This document shows, piece by piece, positions 9,217-19,792 of a stretch of DNA of 64,000 bases. How positions within the stretch are numbered: position 1 is the stretch's first letter; every line of letters begins with the position of its first letter. The position numbers and the translations under genes are program-made. Location: contig NZ_VJND01000002.1 of assembly GCF_007556605.1 (NCBI RefSeq), positions 124,001 to 188,000 of the forward strand, read 5' to 3'. The notes below the pieces were generated by a model. That model did no database searches and was not told the DNA's origin. It saw only the letters and a list, made by a program, of their open reading frames with translations. The DNA is from Tepidimonas sediminis. GTDB lineage: Bacteria; Pseudomonadota; Gammaproteobacteria; Burkholderiales; Burkholderiaceae_C.

Positions 9217-10137
9217 ATGCTGACCTTCCAACAGATCATCCTGAAGCTGCAGGCCTACTGGGACGCGCAGGGCTGCGCGCTGCTGCAGCCGTACGACATG
9301 GAGGTGGGCGCCGGCACCAGCCACACCGCCACCTTCCTGCGCGCGCTGGGGCCGGAGCCGTGGAAGGCCGCCTACGTGCAGCCCAGCCGCCGCCCGAAGG
9401 ACGGCCGCTACGGCGAGAACCCCAACCGGCTGCAGCACTACTACCAGTTCCAGGTGGTGCTCAAGCCCGCGCCGGCCGACATCCTCGACCTCTACCTCGG
9501 CAGCCTGCAGGCGCTGGGCTTCGACCTGAAGACTAACGACATCCGCTTCGTCGAGGACGACTGGGAGAACCCGACGCTGGGCGCCTGGGGCCTGGGCTGG
9601 GAGGTCTGGCTCAACGGCATGGAGGTGACGCAGTTCACCTACTTCCAGCAGGTCGGCGGCCTCGACTGCCGCCCGATCACCGGCGAGATCACCTACGGGC
9701 TGGAGCGGCTGGCGATGTACCTGCAGGGCGTGGAAAACGTCTTCGACCTGACCTACGCGCCGGGCCTCACCTACGGCGACGTGTTCCACCAGAACGAGGT
9801 GGAGCAGTCGGCCTACAACTTCGAGCACGCCGACACCGAGTTCCTGTTCACGGCGTTCGCGGCGCACGAGCGCCAGGCGCAGCACCTGATGGCGCAGCAG
9901 CTGGCGCTGCCGGCCTACGAGCAGGTGCTCAAGGCCGCGCATACCTTCAACCTGCTGGATGCGCGCGGGGCGATCAGCGTCACCGAGCGCGCCGGCTACA
10001 TCGGTCGCATCCGCAACCTGGCGCGCAGCGTCGCCCAGAGCTACGTCGACAGCCGCGCGCGGCTGGGCTTTCCGCTGGCGCCGCGGCCCTGGGCCGAGGA
10101 GGTGCTGGCGCAGCGCGCCGCCAAGGCGGCGGCCTGA
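9217..10137 (+). CDS. glyQ: Glycyl-tRNA synthetase alpha subunit
   Basis: A 306-residue class II catalytic subunit of the alpha2beta2 bacterial glycyl-tRNA synthetase. It opens with [20 protein letters not shown] and carries the motif [20 protein letters not shown] and the class II motif 2 region [16 protein letters not shown]. It charges tRNA-Gly together with GlyS. The start is fixed by homology and lies 11 bases after the lnt stop. Unusually, glyS does not follow directly: a toxin-antitoxin pair lies between them. Confidence 0.97.
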   Translation: MLTFQQIILKLQAYWDAQGCALLQPYDMEVGAGTSHTATFLRALGPEPWKAAYVQPSRRPKDGRYGENPNRLQHYYQFQVVLKPAPADILDLYLGSLQALGFDLKTNDIRFVEDDWENPTLGAWGLGWEVWLNGMEVTQFTYFQQVGGLDCRPITGEITYGLERLAMYLQGVENVFDLTYAPGLTYGDVFHQNEVEQSAYNFEHADTEFLFTAFAAHERQAQHLMAQQLALPAYEQVLKAAHTFNLLDARGAISVTERAGYIGRIRNLARSVAQSYVDSRARLGFPLAPRPWAEEVLAQRAAKAAA

Positions 10138-10194
10138 CGGGGCGGACGGTCCATACTCGCAGATACGTTGGATCGACGTCTGCCGGAGTCCGCC

Positions 10195-10452
10195 ATGGAA
10201 CTGACCGTCAGTCGCTGGGGCAACAGCCTGGCCATCCGCCTGCCGCGCGAGCTGCTGCGCCAGCTCGGCGAGCTGCGCGAGGGCGACCGGCTGCAGGTCG
10301 AGCCGCTGGGCCCGGCGCGGCTGGTGGTGGCGGTGGATCCGCAAGCCCTTCAGCAGCGCCGCCAGTGGCTGCAGGCATTGGACGCGCTGCACGAGCGGCT
10401 GGACGTGCCGGCCACCGGGCCGGTGCCGCGCGAGGCATGGAGCCGGGTTTGA
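10195..10452 (+). CDS. AbrB/MazE-type antitoxin
   Basis: An 85-residue SpoVT/AbrB swapped-hairpin protein. The N-terminal beta-strand signature ELTVSRWGNSLAIRLPREL is that of VapB/MazE antitoxins; the C-terminal half would wrap the toxin. A GGAG lies 7 bases before the ATG. The 57-base gap after glyQ may hold its own promoter (CATACT or GATACG are possible -10s, neither strong). The gene overlaps the PIN gene by 16 bases. The pair sits inside what is normally a contiguous glyQ-glyS operon. Confidence 0.85.
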   Translation: MELTVSRWGNSLAIRLPRELLRQLGELREGDRLQVEPLGPARLVVAVDPQALQQRRQWLQALDALHERLDVPATGPVPREAWSRV

Positions 10453-10922
10453 GCGCGCAGACCTGCTACGTCGACACCAGTGTCGGGGTCGCGCTGCCGA
10501 GCCGCGAGCCGACGGCCCCGCACGCGCGCGCGGTGCTGCAGGGTGGCTGGCGCCTGCTGACGGCCGACTGGACCGAAGTCGAGGTGGCCAGCGCGCTGGC
10601 GGCCAAGGCGCGCCGCGGCGACTTCGCGCCGGCCACGGCGGCGGCGCTGTGCGATGCCTACCGCGACGGCGTGCGCCGCGGCGGCATCGACGTCGTGGCC
10701 GGCGAGGGCGAGGATTTTTCGGCGGCCGCCGGGCTGTGCCAGCGCGTGGCAAGCGGCCTGCGCGCCGGCGACGCGCTGCACCTGGCGCTGGCCTGGCGGC
10801 GCGGCTGCACGCTGTTCTTCGGCTTCGATCGGCTGCTCAACCGCAACGCCCGCGCGCTGGGGCTGGGCTGGCCTGACGAGGAGGTGCCCCACCGAACGGG
10901 GCGATCTGGAATCACGACATGA
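10437..10922 (+). CDS. VapC-like PIN-domain toxin
   Basis: A 161-residue PIN ribonuclease. The expected metal-binding acidic residues are visible: Asp13 in YVDTSV, Glu in EVEVASAL, Asp in AGDALHLALA and Asp in FGFDRLLN, so the active site looks intact. VapC toxins typically cut tRNA or rRNA; the target here is unknown. The start overlaps the antitoxin end, and its stop codon overlaps the glyS start codon as ATGA. The glyS ribosome entry site is weak, so glyS translation may depend on ribosomes finishing this toxin gene (inference). Confidence 0.85.
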   Translation: MEPGLSAQTCYVDTSVGVALPSREPTAPHARAVLQGGWRLLTADWTEVEVASALAAKARRGDFAPATAAALCDAYRDGVRRGGIDVVAGEGEDFSAAAGLCQRVASGLRAGDALHLALAWRRGCTLFFGFDRLLNRNARALGLGWPDEEVPHRTGRSGITT

Positions 10923-13048
10923 CTGCACACGAACGACAGCCCTTGCTGGTGGAGCTCTGCGTCGAGGAGCTGCCGCCGAAGGCCCTCAAGGTTCTGGGAG
11001 CGTCCTTCGCGACGACGCTGGCTGCGCAGCTGCGCGCGCAGGGGCTGGCCGCCGAGGACGCGGTGGTCACGCCCTACGCCAGCCCGCGGCGGCTGGCGGC
11101 GCACGTCAGCGGCGTGCTGGCCAAGGCGCCGGACCAGCCGGTGCGCGTCAGGCTGATGCCGGTCAGCGTCGGCCTGGATGCCCAAGGCCAGCCGACGCCG
11201 GCGCTGCTGAAGAAGCTGGCGGCGCTGGGCGTGGCGGTGGACGATCCGGCGGCGCTGCGGGCGCGGCTGGTGCGCCAGCCCGACGGCAAGGCCGAGGCCC
11301 TGTTCTGGGACAGCGTGGTGCCGGGCGCGACGCTGGCCGACGGCCTGCAGAAGGCGCTGGAGGAGGCGCTGCGGCGGCTGCCGATCCCGAAGGTGATGAC
11401 CTACCAGCTGGCCGACGGCTGGACCAACGTGCATTTCGTGCGCCCGGCGCATGCGCTGGTGGCGCTGCACGGCGCGGAGGTGGTGCCGGTGCATGTGCTG
11501 GGCCTGCAGGCGGGCCGTCACACGCACGGTCACCGCTTCGAGGCCGCGCGCGACCCGATCGAGGTGCCGCACGCCGACGCCTATGCCGAGGTGCTGGCGC
11601 GCGACGGTGCGGTGATCGCGAGTTTCGAGGCGCGCCGCGCCGAGATCCGCCGCCAGCTCGAGGAGGCCGCCGCGCGCGTCGGCGGCGGCTGCCGCCCGAT
11701 CGACGACGAGGCGCTGCTGGATGAGGTCACGGCGCTGGTGGAGCGGCCCAACGTGCTGGTCTGCCAGTTCGATCCGGCGTTCCTCGAGGTGCCGCAGGAG
11801 TGCCTGATCCTGACGATGAAGGCCAACCAGAAGTACTTTCCGCTGCTGGACGCCGATGGGCGGCTGACGCACCGCTTCCTGGTGGTCAGCAACGTCACGC
11901 CGGCGGATCCGGGTGCGGTGGTGGCCGGCAACGAGCGCGTCGTGCGCCCGCGGCTGGCGGATGCGAAGTTCTTCTACGACCAGGACCGCAAGCGGCCGCT
12001 GGAGTCGCGCGTGCTCGGGCTGGCCAGGGTGGTGTACCACCGCGAACTGGGCACGCAGGGCGAGCGCGTGGAGCGCGTGGCGGCGATCGCGCGCGCGATC
12101 GCGCAGCGCTTGGGCGGCGAGGAGCTGCTGCGCCTGGCGGACCGCGCGGCGCTGCTGGCCAAGGCCGACCTGCTGACCGACATGGTCGGCGAGTTTCCCG
12201 AGCTGCAGGGCACGATGGGGCGCTACTACGCGCTGCACGACGGCGAGGACGCGCGCGTGGCCGAGGCGATCGAGGACCACTACCGGCCGCGCTTTGCCGG
12301 CGATGCGCTGCCGCGCGGCGAGGTCGGGCTGGTGCTGGCGCTGGCCGACAAGCTGGAGACGCTCACCGGCCTGTTCGGCATCGGCCAGCTGCCCAGCGGC
12401 GACAAGGATCCGTACGCGCTGCGGCGCCACGCGCTGGGCGTGGTGCGCATGCTGATTGAGCGCGACCTGCCGCTGGCGCTGCCGGACCTGCTGGACGACG
12501 CCGTGGCGGCGTTTGGCGAGCGCATCCGCGATCCGCGCGCGGCGCTGGCCGACTTCATCTACGACCGCCTGGCGGTGCTGCTGCGCGAGCAGGGCTACAC
12601 CGTGCACGAGGTGGAGGCGGTGCTGGCGCTGCGCCCGGCGCGGCTGGCGCAGGTGCCGCGGCGGCTGCAGGCGGTGCGGGCGTTCGCCGCGCTGCCGGAG
12701 GCGCCGGCGCTGGCGGCGGCCAACAAGCGCGTCGGCAACATCCTGCGCAAGGCCGGGCAGGCGGTGGCGCCGCAGGTGGAGCCGGCGCGGCTGGTGGAGC
12801 CGGCCGAGCGCGCGCTGCACGAGGCGCTGCTCGAGGTGCAGCCGCAGGCCGACGCCGCCTTCGAGGCCGGCGACTACACCGAAAGCCTGCGCCGGCTGGC
12901 GGCGCTCAAGGCCCCGGTGGACGCCTTCTTCGATGGCGTGATGGTCAACGCCGACGATCCGGCGCTGCGCGCCAACCGGCTCGGGTTGCTTGCGCTGCTG
13001 CAGCGCGCCATGAACCGCGTGGCCGACCTGGCGCGGCTGGCGGCCTGA
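10919..13048 (+). CDS. glyS: Glycyl-tRNA synthetase beta subunit
   Basis: A 709-residue beta subunit responsible for tRNA-Gly recognition and assembly with GlyQ. It begins with the family pattern [16 protein letters not shown] and contains the conserved VECGCQEC-region equivalent [19 protein letters not shown], the HD-like fold ([22 protein letters not shown]) and a DALR-type C-terminal anticodon-binding region. Length matches the family (about 690-710). It overlaps the upstream PIN gene by 4 bases and is followed after 16 bases by gmhB. Confidence 0.97.
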   Translation: MTAHERQPLLVELCVEELPPKALKVLGASFATTLAAQLRAQGLAAEDAVVTPYASPRRLAAHVSGVLAKAPDQPVRVRLMPVSVGLDAQGQPTPALLKKLAALGVAVDDPAALRARLVRQPDGKAEALFWDSVVPGATLADGLQKALEEALRRLPIPKVMTYQLADGWTNVHFVRPAHALVALHGAEVVPVHVLGLQAGRHTHGHRFEAARDPIEVPHADAYAEVLARDGAVIASFEARRAEIRRQLEEAAARVGGGCRPIDDEALLDEVTALVERPNVLVCQFDPAFLEVPQECLILTMKANQKYFPLLDADGRLTHRFLVVSNVTPADPGAVVAGNERVVRPRLADAKFFYDQDRKRPLESRVLGLARVVYHRELGTQGERVERVAAIARAIAQRLGGEELLRLADRAALLAKADLLTDMVGEFPELQGTMGRYYALHDGEDARVAEAIEDHYRPRFAGDALPRGEVGLVLALADKLETLTGLFGIGQLPSGDKDPYALRRHALGVVRMLIERDLPLALPDLLDDAVAAFGERIRDPRAALADFIYDRLAVLLREQGYTVHEVEAVLALRPARLAQVPRRLQAVRAFAALPEAPALAAANKRVGNILRKAGQAVAPQVEPARLVEPAERALHEALLEVQPQADAAFEAGDYTESLRRLAALKAPVDAFFDGVMVNADDPALRANRLGLLALLQRAMNRVADLARLAA

Positions 13049-13064
13049 ACCGGAGCGGCCGCCG

Positions 13065-13652
13065 ATGCCCGTGCGCATCCCCCGGCTGCTGGTCGTCGAC
13101 CGTGACGGCACGCTCAGCCGCGATCCGGAGGACTACGTCCACGGGCCGGAGGACTGGGAGCCGCTGCCGGGCGCGCTGGAGGCGCTGGCGCGCCTCAACG
13201 AGGGCGGCTGGCGCATCGTCGTCGCCTCCAACCAGACCGGACTGGGGCGCGGCCTGTTCGACATGGCCACGCTCAACGCGGTGCACGCGCGCATGCACCG
13301 CATGCTGGCGCAGGCCGGTGCACGGGTGGAGGCGGTGTTCTTCTGCCCCCACGCGCCGGATGAGGGTTGCGACTGCCGCAAGCCGGCGCCGGGGCTGTTC
13401 CTGCAGGTGGCGCGGCGCTTCGGCGTGGCGCCGCAGCAGCTGGTGGCGGTGGGCGACTCGATGCGCGACGTGCAGGCGGCGCTGGCCGCCGGCTGCGAGA
13501 CGCACCTGGTGCTGACCGGGCAGCTGGCGGCCTGGCGCGGGGGCGGCCGTCCGCCGGAGCTGCCGGCCGCCGTGGCCTGCCACGACGACCTGGCCGCGTT
13601 GGCCGACACGCTGCTGGCACGCCCGGCGCAGGGCGAGGAGGGGGCGGCATGA
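13065..13652 (+). CDS. gmhB: D-glycero-beta-D-manno-heptose-1,7-bisphosphate 7-phosphatase
   Basis: A 195-residue HAD-superfamily phosphatase of the GmhB/HisB-N type. HAD motif I is VDRDGT, motif II VASNQTG, motif III around CRKPAPG and motif [12 protein letters not shown]. The zinc-binding cysteine cluster [14 protein letters not shown] is complete, as in GmhB. It removes the 7-phosphate in ADP-heptose synthesis for lipopolysaccharide inner core. The order glyS-gmhB-acyltransferase is common in betaproteobacteria. It overlaps the next gene at ATGA. Confidence 0.92.
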   Translation: MPVRIPRLLVVDRDGTLSRDPEDYVHGPEDWEPLPGALEALARLNEGGWRIVVASNQTGLGRGLFDMATLNAVHARMHRMLAQAGARVEAVFFCPHAPDEGCDCRKPAPGLFLQVARRFGVAPQQLVAVGDSMRDVQAALAAGCETHLVLTGQLAAWRGGGRPPELPAAVACHDDLAALADTLLARPAQGEEGAA

Positions 13653-14425
13653 ACGCGCTGCGCTCCTGGGTCCACCTGCTGTTCATGGGCGTGACGGTGG
13701 TGCCGTGGGCGCTGGTGGCGGTGGCGCTGTCGCCCTTCCTCGCGTCGCAGCGGCTGTACTGGTTCTGCGTCGCCTGGGTGCGGCTGCAGATCTGGGCGGC
13801 GCGCTGGATGCTGGGCATCCGCAACGAGGTGATCGGCTGGGAGAACCTGCCCACCGACACCCGCGCGCCCGCCATCCTGCTGGCCAAGCACCAGTCCACG
13901 TGGGAGACGTTCGCGCTGCCGGTGCTGATGCCGCATCCGCTGGCGTTCGTGTTCAAGCGCGAGCTGCTCTACATCCCGTTCTTCGGCTGGGCGCTGGGCC
14001 GGCTGGACATGATCCACATCGACCGCTCCAAGCGCGCGCAGGCGTTCCACAAGGTGGTCGAGCAGGGCCGGGCGCTGCTGGCGCGCGGCGTGTGGGTGAT
14101 CATGTTCCCGGAGGGCACGCGCGTGCCGCGCGGCGCCAAGGGGCAGTACAAGACCGGTGGGGCGCGGCTGGCGGTGGCCACCGGCGTGCCGGTGATCCCG
14201 ATCGCCGTCACCTCCGGCCGCTGCTGGCCGCGCCGCGCCATCGTCAAGCGGCCCGGCACCGTGGTGTTCTCGATCGGGCGGCCGATCCCCAGCGTCGGCC
14301 GCGACCCGGATGACCTGATGCGCGAGGTCGAGACGTGGATCGAGGCCGAGATGCGCCGGCTCGATCCCGAGGCTTACCGTGACGCCGCGCCACCCGATGC
14401 CGCCCGATCCGCCACCGCTGGCTGA
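13649..14425 (+). CDS. 1-acyl-sn-glycerol-3-phosphate acyltransferase-like protein
   Basis: A 258-residue membrane acyltransferase of the PlsC family. One N-terminal transmembrane helix is followed by the acyltransferase motifs: motif [10 protein letters not shown], motif II near [15 protein letters not shown], motif [13 protein letters not shown] and motif [11 protein letters not shown]. In motif I the usual HX4D is HX4E here, a variant I recognise in betaproteobacterial members. It would acylate lysophosphatidic acid to phosphatidic acid, or act in lipid A/ornithine lipid acylation; the exact acceptor is not settled. Start and stop overlap both neighbours. Confidence 0.88.
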   Translation: MNALRSWVHLLFMGVTVVPWALVAVALSPFLASQRLYWFCVAWVRLQIWAARWMLGIRNEVIGWENLPTDTRAPAILLAKHQSTWETFALPVLMPHPLAFVFKRELLYIPFFGWALGRLDMIHIDRSKRAQAFHKVVEQGRALLARGVWVIMFPEGTRVPRGAKGQYKTGGARLAVATGVPVIPIAVTSGRCWPRRAIVKRPGTVVFSIGRPIPSVGRDPDDLMREVETWIEAEMRRLDPEAYRDAAPPDAARSATAG

Positions 14426-15008
14426 GCCGGTCGCGGCGGCGCCGTGGCGCCACCCGCAGGCCAACCGCGCCGCCCGGCTGGCCGGCCGCGAAGTGGCCTA
14501 TCGGCTCGAGCGCAGCGCGCGGCGGCGCACGCTGGCGCTGCAGGTCGGCCCGCAGGGGCTGCAGGTGCGTGCCCCGCTGCGCGCGCCGCTGGCGTGGGTG
14601 GAGGCGTGCCTGCAGCGGCGCGCGGGCTGGATCGTCGCGCACCTGCAGCGGCAGGCGCAGCGTGCGGCGCCGTCGTGGCCCGAGCCGACGCCGGCCCTGC
14701 TGGCGCAGGCCCGGGCTGATCTCGCCGCGCGCGTGGCGCACTGGGCACCGCGGCTGGGGGTGCGGCCGCAACGGCTGCGCCTGTCCTCGGCGCGCACCCG
14801 CTGGGGCAGCGCCAGCAGCCGCGGCACCGTCAGCCTGAACTGGCGCCTGGTGTGCCTGCCCGACCCGCTGCGCGACTACGTCGTCGTGCACGAGCTGGCG
14901 CACCTGCGCGAGCTGCATCACGGTCCGGCGTTCTGGGCGCTGGTGGCGCAGGCACTGCCCGACTGGACGGTGCGCCGTGCCGAGCTGCGCCGCTGGGCGC
15001 TGGCCTGA
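14379..15008 (+). CDS. YgjP/DUF45-type zinc metallopeptidase
   Basis: About 209 residues (GTG start) or 203 from the ATG at 14397; both overlap the preceding gene. The zinc motif HELAHLRELHHGPAFW (HExxH plus a third histidine) and the upstream pattern TRWGSASSRGTVSLNWRLV are those of the YgjP/WLM-related DUF45 family. Members are soluble putative metalloproteases near DNA-repair and ubiquitin-like systems in other organisms, but the cellular substrate of the bacterial form is unknown. It is the last gene of the glyQ-glyS-gmhB run. Confidence 0.85.
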   Translation: MTPRHPMPPDPPPLAEPVAAAPWRHPQANRAARLAGREVAYRLERSARRRTLALQVGPQGLQVRAPLRAPLAWVEACLQRRAGWIVAHLQRQAQRAAPSWPEPTPALLAQARADLAARVAHWAPRLGVRPQRLRLSSARTRWGSASSRGTVSLNWRLVCLPDPLRDYVVVHELAHLRELHHGPAFWALVAQALPDWTVRRAELRRWALA

Positions 15009-15014
15009 TGGTGG

Positions 15015-15020
15015 TAGGCT
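15015..15020 (+). promoter_or_regulatory. Candidate -10 element of the efflux adaptor gene
   Basis: TAGGCT lies 5 bases before the first ATG (15026) and 8 bases before a second, in-frame ATG (15029). The second matches the leaderless spacing seen at glyQ and the prenyltransferase gene, and may be the real start. Confidence 0.35.
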
Positions 15021-15025
15021 AGGCC

Positions 15026-16273
15026 ATGATGGAACGACGCACGCTGTGGATCGCAGGGGGTGCCATGGCGCTGGCGGGGCTGGCGGCTGCGGCGTGGCTG
15101 ATGGCGCGGCCGGCGCCGGTGCGCGTGGTGACGGTGCAGCGCGCGCCGATCGTGCAGGCGGTGGTGGTCAGTGGCCGCGTCGAGGCCAGCGCCCGGCTCG
15201 ACGTCGGCGCCGAGCTCACCGCCACCGTGCGCGAGGTGCTGGTGCGCGAGGGCGACGCGGTGCGGGCTGGCCAGACCCTGATCCGGCTGGCCGACGACGA
15301 GGCGCTGGCTGCGCTGCGGCAGGCCGAGGCCACCCTGCAGGAGGCGCGCCTGCGCCGGCGCGAGCAGGCCGACGTCACGGCGCCGGTGAGCGAGCAGACC
15401 TTGGCGCAGGCCGAAGCCAACCTGCGCAACGCCGAGCGCGAGGCCGAGCGCGCCCGCGCGCTGGTGGCGCGCGGCTTCTACCCGACGCAGCGCGCCGACG
15501 AGGCCGAGCGCGCGCTGGCGCAGGCGCGCGGCGCGGCGCAGGCCGCGCGCGTGCAGGCGCAGGCCAACCGCGCCGGCGAGGTGGCCGCGGCGCTGGCGGC
15601 GGCACGCGAACGCCAGGCCGAGGCCGCCGTGGCGCTGGCGCAGGCACGGCTGGCGCGGTTGCGGCTCACCAGCCCCGCCGCCGGCGTGGTGCTGGCGCGC
15701 CACGTCGAGCCGGGCGGCCTGGCGCAGCCCGGGCGGGCGCTGCTGACACTGGCGGTGGACGGGCCGCTGCGCATCGAGGCGGCGGTGGACGAAAAGCACG
15801 TGCGCCAGCTGGCGCCGGGCATGCGGGCGCGCGCCGCCGCCGATGCCGACCCGGCCCAGCCGTTCGACGCCGTGCTGGAGTGGATCGCCCCGGCGGCCGA
15901 CGCGCAGCGCGGCACGGTGGCGGTGCGACTGGCGCTGCCGGATCCGCCACCCTGGCTGCGCCCCGAGATGGCGGTGTCGGTGGAGATCGTCGGCGCGCGC
16001 CGCGAGGATGCGCTGGTCGTGCCGGCGGTGGCGGTGCGCGATCCGGACGGGCCGGCGCCGTGGGTGCTGGCGCTGCGCGACGGCCGCGCGGTGCGCGTGC
16101 CGGTGACGCTGGGCCTGCGGGGAGTGGGCCACGTCGAGCTGGCCAGCGGCGTGGAGGCCGGCGCGGCGCTGATTCCGCAGACCGAGAAGGCCGCTGCGGG
16201 CGACCGCGTGCGCGCGCTGCCGGCCGCCGGCGCGCGCGGACCGGACATCCCGCAGGGTGTGCTGTCGCGCTGA
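15026..16273 (+). CDS. HlyD/MacA-type periplasmic adaptor protein
   Basis: A 415-residue membrane-fusion protein. An N-terminal signal-anchor helix (WIAGGAMALAGLAAAAWLM) is followed by the barrel-sandwich domain (VVVSGRVEASARLDVGAEL), a long alanine/arginine-rich coiled-coil hairpin (about residues 95-215), the second half of the lipoyl-like domain (LTSPAAGVVLARHVEPGGL) and a beta-barrel/membrane-proximal end. It links an inner-membrane pump to the outer membrane. The next two genes encode an ABC permease and ATPase, so it belongs to a MacAB-like ABC exporter. No outer-membrane channel gene is in the window. Substrate unknown. Confidence 0.88.
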   Translation: MMERRTLWIAGGAMALAGLAAAAWLMARPAPVRVVTVQRAPIVQAVVVSGRVEASARLDVGAELTATVREVLVREGDAVRAGQTLIRLADDEALAALRQAEATLQEARLRRREQADVTAPVSEQTLAQAEANLRNAEREAERARALVARGFYPTQRADEAERALAQARGAAQAARVQAQANRAGEVAAALAAARERQAEAAVALAQARLARLRLTSPAAGVVLARHVEPGGLAQPGRALLTLAVDGPLRIEAAVDEKHVRQLAPGMRARAAADADPAQPFDAVLEWIAPAADAQRGTVAVRLALPDPPPWLRPEMAVSVEIVGARREDALVVPAVAVRDPDGPAPWVLALRDGRAVRVPVTLGLRGVGHVELASGVEAGAALIPQTEKAAAGDRVRALPAAGARGPDIPQGVLSR

Positions 16274-16288
16274 AGAGGCGGATCGGCC

Positions 16289-17553
16289 ATGGCCTCCTTG
16301 CGCGCGCGTCCGGCACTGAGCCCCTGGGCCCGGCGCCTGCCTTTCGAGCTGCTGGTGGCGCTGCGCTTCCTGCGCGAGGGGCGCATGCAGAGCGCCCTGA
16401 TCCTGGCCGGCGTCACCGGCGGCGTGGCGGTGATCATCTTCCTGACGCAGCTGATCGATCAGCTGCAGGGCTCCATCATCGAGCGGGTGCTGGGTACCCA
16501 GCCGCACGTGGTGATCCGCGCGCCCGAGCCGCAGACCCGCCGCGTGCCGGCCGGCCCGCCGGAGCTGGCGGTGGCCGCGCGCGTGCAGCCGCGCGAGCAG
16601 CCGCTGCGGCCGGTGGATCAGTGGGAGCGGGTGGCGGCCCTGGCGGCGCGCACGCCGGGGGTGCTGGCGATCTCGCCGGTGGCCAGCGGCCCGGCGCTGG
16701 CGCTGCGCGGTCAGGGCAACCGCAGCGTGGCGCTGATCGGCATCGTGCCGGACGCCTACCGGCGCGTCGTGCGCATGGACGACAAGATGGTGCGCGGCCG
16801 CTTCGAGGTCAGCGGCACCGAGGCGCTGATCGGCGTCGAGCTGGCCGCCGACCTGGGCGTGGGCGTGGGCGACCGCATCCGTGTCGGCACCGCGGGCGGC
16901 CGCGGCGAGACGCTGACGGTGGCCGGCCTGTTCGACCTCGGCAACCGCGACCTCAACCGCCGCTGGGTGTTCGTGCCGCTGCGTCTGGCGCAGACGCTGC
17001 TGGAGGTGCCCGGCGGCGTCACGCAGCTGGAGCTGACGGTGCGCGACCTCTTCGGCGCCGAGGCGGTGGCCGCCGAGCTGCGCGCGCAGACCGGCCTGAC
17101 GGTGGACTCCTGGATGCAGACCAACGCCGCGCTGCTGACGGCGCTGGCCAACCAGACGGTCTCCAACAACCTGATCCGCAGCTTCGTGGTCATCATCGTC
17201 GCGCTGGGCATTTCCAGCGTGCTGGTGGTCAGCGTGGTGCAGAAGCAGCGCGAGATCGGCATCCTGCGCGCGATGGGCGCCGGCCGGCGCCAGATCATGG
17301 CGGTGTTCCTGCTGCAGGGCGGCATCGTCGGGCTCGCCGGCTCGGCGCTGGGCACCACGCTGGCCTGGGGGCTGCTGGTGGTGTTCTCGCGCGTGTTCAA
17401 GAACCCGGGTGACGGCGGCGCGCTGTTCCAGCCCGAGCTCGACCCGCGGCTGGTGCTGCAGGCGGCGCTGGTGGCCTGCGCGGTGGGCCTGCTGGCGGCG
17501 TGGATCCCGGCGCGGCGCGCCGCGCGCATGGACCCGGTGCAGGCGATCCGCGC

Positions 17554-17557
<4 letters not shown>
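16289..17557 (+). CDS. MacB/FtsX-family ABC transporter permease
   Basis: A 422-residue permease. One N-terminal transmembrane helix is followed by a periplasmic MacB_PCD-type domain (about residues 55-270), then three C-terminal helices ([16 protein letters not shown]; a helix after [10 protein letters not shown]; the last around [18 protein letters not shown]). This is the FtsX/LolC/DevC topology, with the conserved [19 protein letters not shown] coupling helix. It has no fused ATPase; the ATPase is the next gene, overlapping at ATGA. Such exporters move macrolides, peptides, lipoproteins or siderophores; which applies here is unclear. Confidence 0.88.
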
Positions 17558-18276
<719 letters not shown>

Positions 18277-18301
18277 GGCGGCGCGCCCCGCAGCCGGCGC
18301 T

Positions 18302-19276
18302 TCAGCGCTGCAGCGCCACCGCGACGAACGCCGCCGCCAGCGCCAGCGCGTGCAGCAAAGCCGCGGCGATGGTCAGACCGATGGCCGGCCGCAACGCCGT
18401 CACCGGCTCGCCGCGCGCGACGAAGCACCACAGCCGCGCCGCCGCCGCCAGCGACAGCGGCGCCGAGGCCAGCCCCCACCAGGCGGTGGTGGGCGGGATC
18501 AGCGCGCGCCACGCCACCAGCAGCGCGCCGTGCGCCAGCAGCGCCAGCGCCGTGTAGGCCGCCGCCACGCCCGCCGGCCCGAGCCGCACCGCCAGCGTGC
18601 GCTTGGCCACGCGCGCATCGAACGGCGCGTCCGGCACGCCGTTGATCAGCAGGATGTTGGCCACCAGCAGCGCAAACGGCACGGCGCTGACCGCCGGCAC
18701 CAGGTGCCAGGCGCCGCGCTGCGTGGCATCGGCGCCGACCACGATCAGCCACCATGCCGCCGCCACGGCGAGCTCGCCCAGGCCGCGCGCCATCAGCCGC
18801 AGCGGTGGCGCCGAGTAGGCCCAGCCGAGCAGCAGCCCGGCCAGCCCGATGACGACCAGCACCCCGCCGGCCTGCAGCGCCAGCCACAGCCCGCCCAGCA
18901 CCACCAGCGTCGCCAGCGCCAGCGCCAGCCGGCGCGCGTCGGCGGCGCTGGCCTGGCCCTGCTGGATGACGCGCGAGCCGCCGGTGAACGGCGCCAGCGG
19001 CGCGGGGTTGAGCGCATCGGCACCGCTGACGGCGTCGTGATGGTCGTTCCACGCGTTGGCCGCCGCGTGCGCCAGCAGCGCCAGCGCCAGCGCCACCGCC
19101 GCGCGCAGCGCATCGAAGCCGCAGCCGCATGCCGCCGCCATCGCGCTGCCGAGCAGCACCCCGGCCACCGTCACCCACAGGAAGCCCGGCCGCACCAGAC
19201 GCCAGGCGGCCGCGGGTGCCAGGGGGCGCGGCGGCGGCGCGGCCGGCGCGACGGCGTCGGAAGAAGGTTGCCTCAT
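18302..19276 (-). CDS. UbiA-family prenyltransferase (MenA-like)
   Basis: A 324-residue integral membrane protein with eight or nine hydrophobic segments. The first aspartate-rich motif is [14 protein letters not shown] (NxxxDxxxD) and the second, [15 protein letters not shown], sits after IINGVPD-like sequence, as in MenA/UbiA enzymes. These transfer a polyprenyl chain to an aromatic acceptor. The wording around both motifs resembles 1,4-dihydroxy-2-naphthoate prenyltransferases more than UbiA proper, yet no menaquinone genes are in the window and betaproteobacteria usually use ubiquinone. Its acceptor is therefore uncertain. It is divergent from liuR and shares its promoter region. Confidence 0.8.
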   Translation of the reverse strand: MRQPSSDAVAPAAPPPRPLAPAAAWRLVRPGFLWVTVAGVLLGSAMAAACGCGFDALRAAVALALALLAHAAANAWNDHHDAVSGADALNPAPLAPFTGGSRVIQQGQASAADARRLALALATLVVLGGLWLALQAGGVLVVIGLAGLLLGWAYSAPPLRLMARGLGELAVAAAWWLIVVGADATQRGAWHLVPAVSAVPFALLVANILLINGVPDAPFDARVAKRTLAVRLGPAGVAAAYTALALLAHGALLVAWRALIPPTTAWWGLASAPLSLAAAARLWCFVARGEPVTALRPAIGLTIAAALLHALALAAAFVAVALQR

Positions 19277-19284
19277 CGCCCCTC

Positions 19285-19290
19285 ACTATA
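19285..19290 (-). promoter_or_regulatory. Candidate -10 element of the prenyltransferase gene (leaderless spacing)
   Basis: On the minus strand TATAGT ends 8 bases before the ATG at 19276. The gap contains GAGGGG, too close to the ATG for a normal Shine-Dalgarno. Transcription would start about at the ATG. Confidence 0.45.
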
Positions 19291-19309
19291 CGCCGCCGGT
19301 TGCCGCGCG

Positions 19310-19315
19310 TATGAT
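19310..19315 (+). promoter_or_regulatory. Candidate -10 element of liuR
   Basis: TATGAT lies 10 bases before the first LiuR-type palindrome and 63 bases before the liuR ATG. A transcript would start around 19322, so the palindrome would lie just downstream of the start site, a repressing position. Confidence 0.45.
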
Positions 19316-19325
19316 GCGCGCGGTG

Positions 19326-19347
19326 TTGACGTTGACGTCAACGTCAA
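19326..19347 (+). promoter_or_regulatory. LiuR-type operator 1 (perfect 22-bp palindrome)
   Basis: A perfect inverted repeat with half-site TTGACGTTGAC between the divergent prenyltransferase and liuR genes. It shares TTGACGTT and its mirror with the operator before ivd. Position suggests liuR autoregulation and possibly control of the divergent gene. Confidence 0.75.
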
Positions 19348-19378
19348 TCGGGGCCAGGCCCCCGCATCCGGACACGCG

Positions 19379-19792
19379 ATGGGCAAGACCACCACCTACA
19401 CGATCGGCGACCTGGCGCGCGAGTTCGACCTGACGACGCGCGCGATCCGCTTCTACGAGGACATGGGGCTGCTGCAGCCGCGCCGGCAGGGGCGGCAGCG
19501 CGTCTACTCCGCGCGCGACCGCACGCGCCTGAAGCTGGTGCTGCGCGCCAAGCGCCTGGGCCTGAGCCTGACCGAGGCCAAGGAGCTGATCGACATGTAC
19601 GACAGCCCGCGCGACACCGGGCCGCAGCTGCGCAAGTTCCTGGAAGTGCTGGCCGTGCACCGGCGCCAGATCGAGGAGCAGATGGCCGACCTGCAGGCCA
19701 CGCTCGACGAGATCAAGGCGCACGAGAAGGAGGCGCGCACCTTGCTGGCCCGCCTGGGCGACGGGGCGACCGCGCCCGAAAAGGCGGCATAA
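19379..19792 (+). CDS. liuR: LiuR, MerR-family regulator of branched-chain acyl-CoA degradation
   Basis: A 137-residue MerR-family protein. The winged HTH is at residues 8-75 ([20 protein letters not shown], then [20 protein letters not shown]), followed by a long dimerisation helix (residues 80-125). It has no metal-binding cysteines, as expected for LiuR rather than MerR/CueR. LiuR controls the leucine/isovalerate genes in proteobacteria. It lies directly before ivd, and near-identical palindromes precede both genes. The start ATG is fixed by homology; the stop codon overlaps operator 2. Confidence 0.9.
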   Translation: MGKTTTYTIGDLAREFDLTTRAIRFYEDMGLLQPRRQGRQRVYSARDRTRLKLVLRAKRLGLSLTEAKELIDMYDSPRDTGPQLRKFLEVLAVHRRQIEEQMADLQATLDEIKAHEKEARTLLARLGDGATAPEKAA

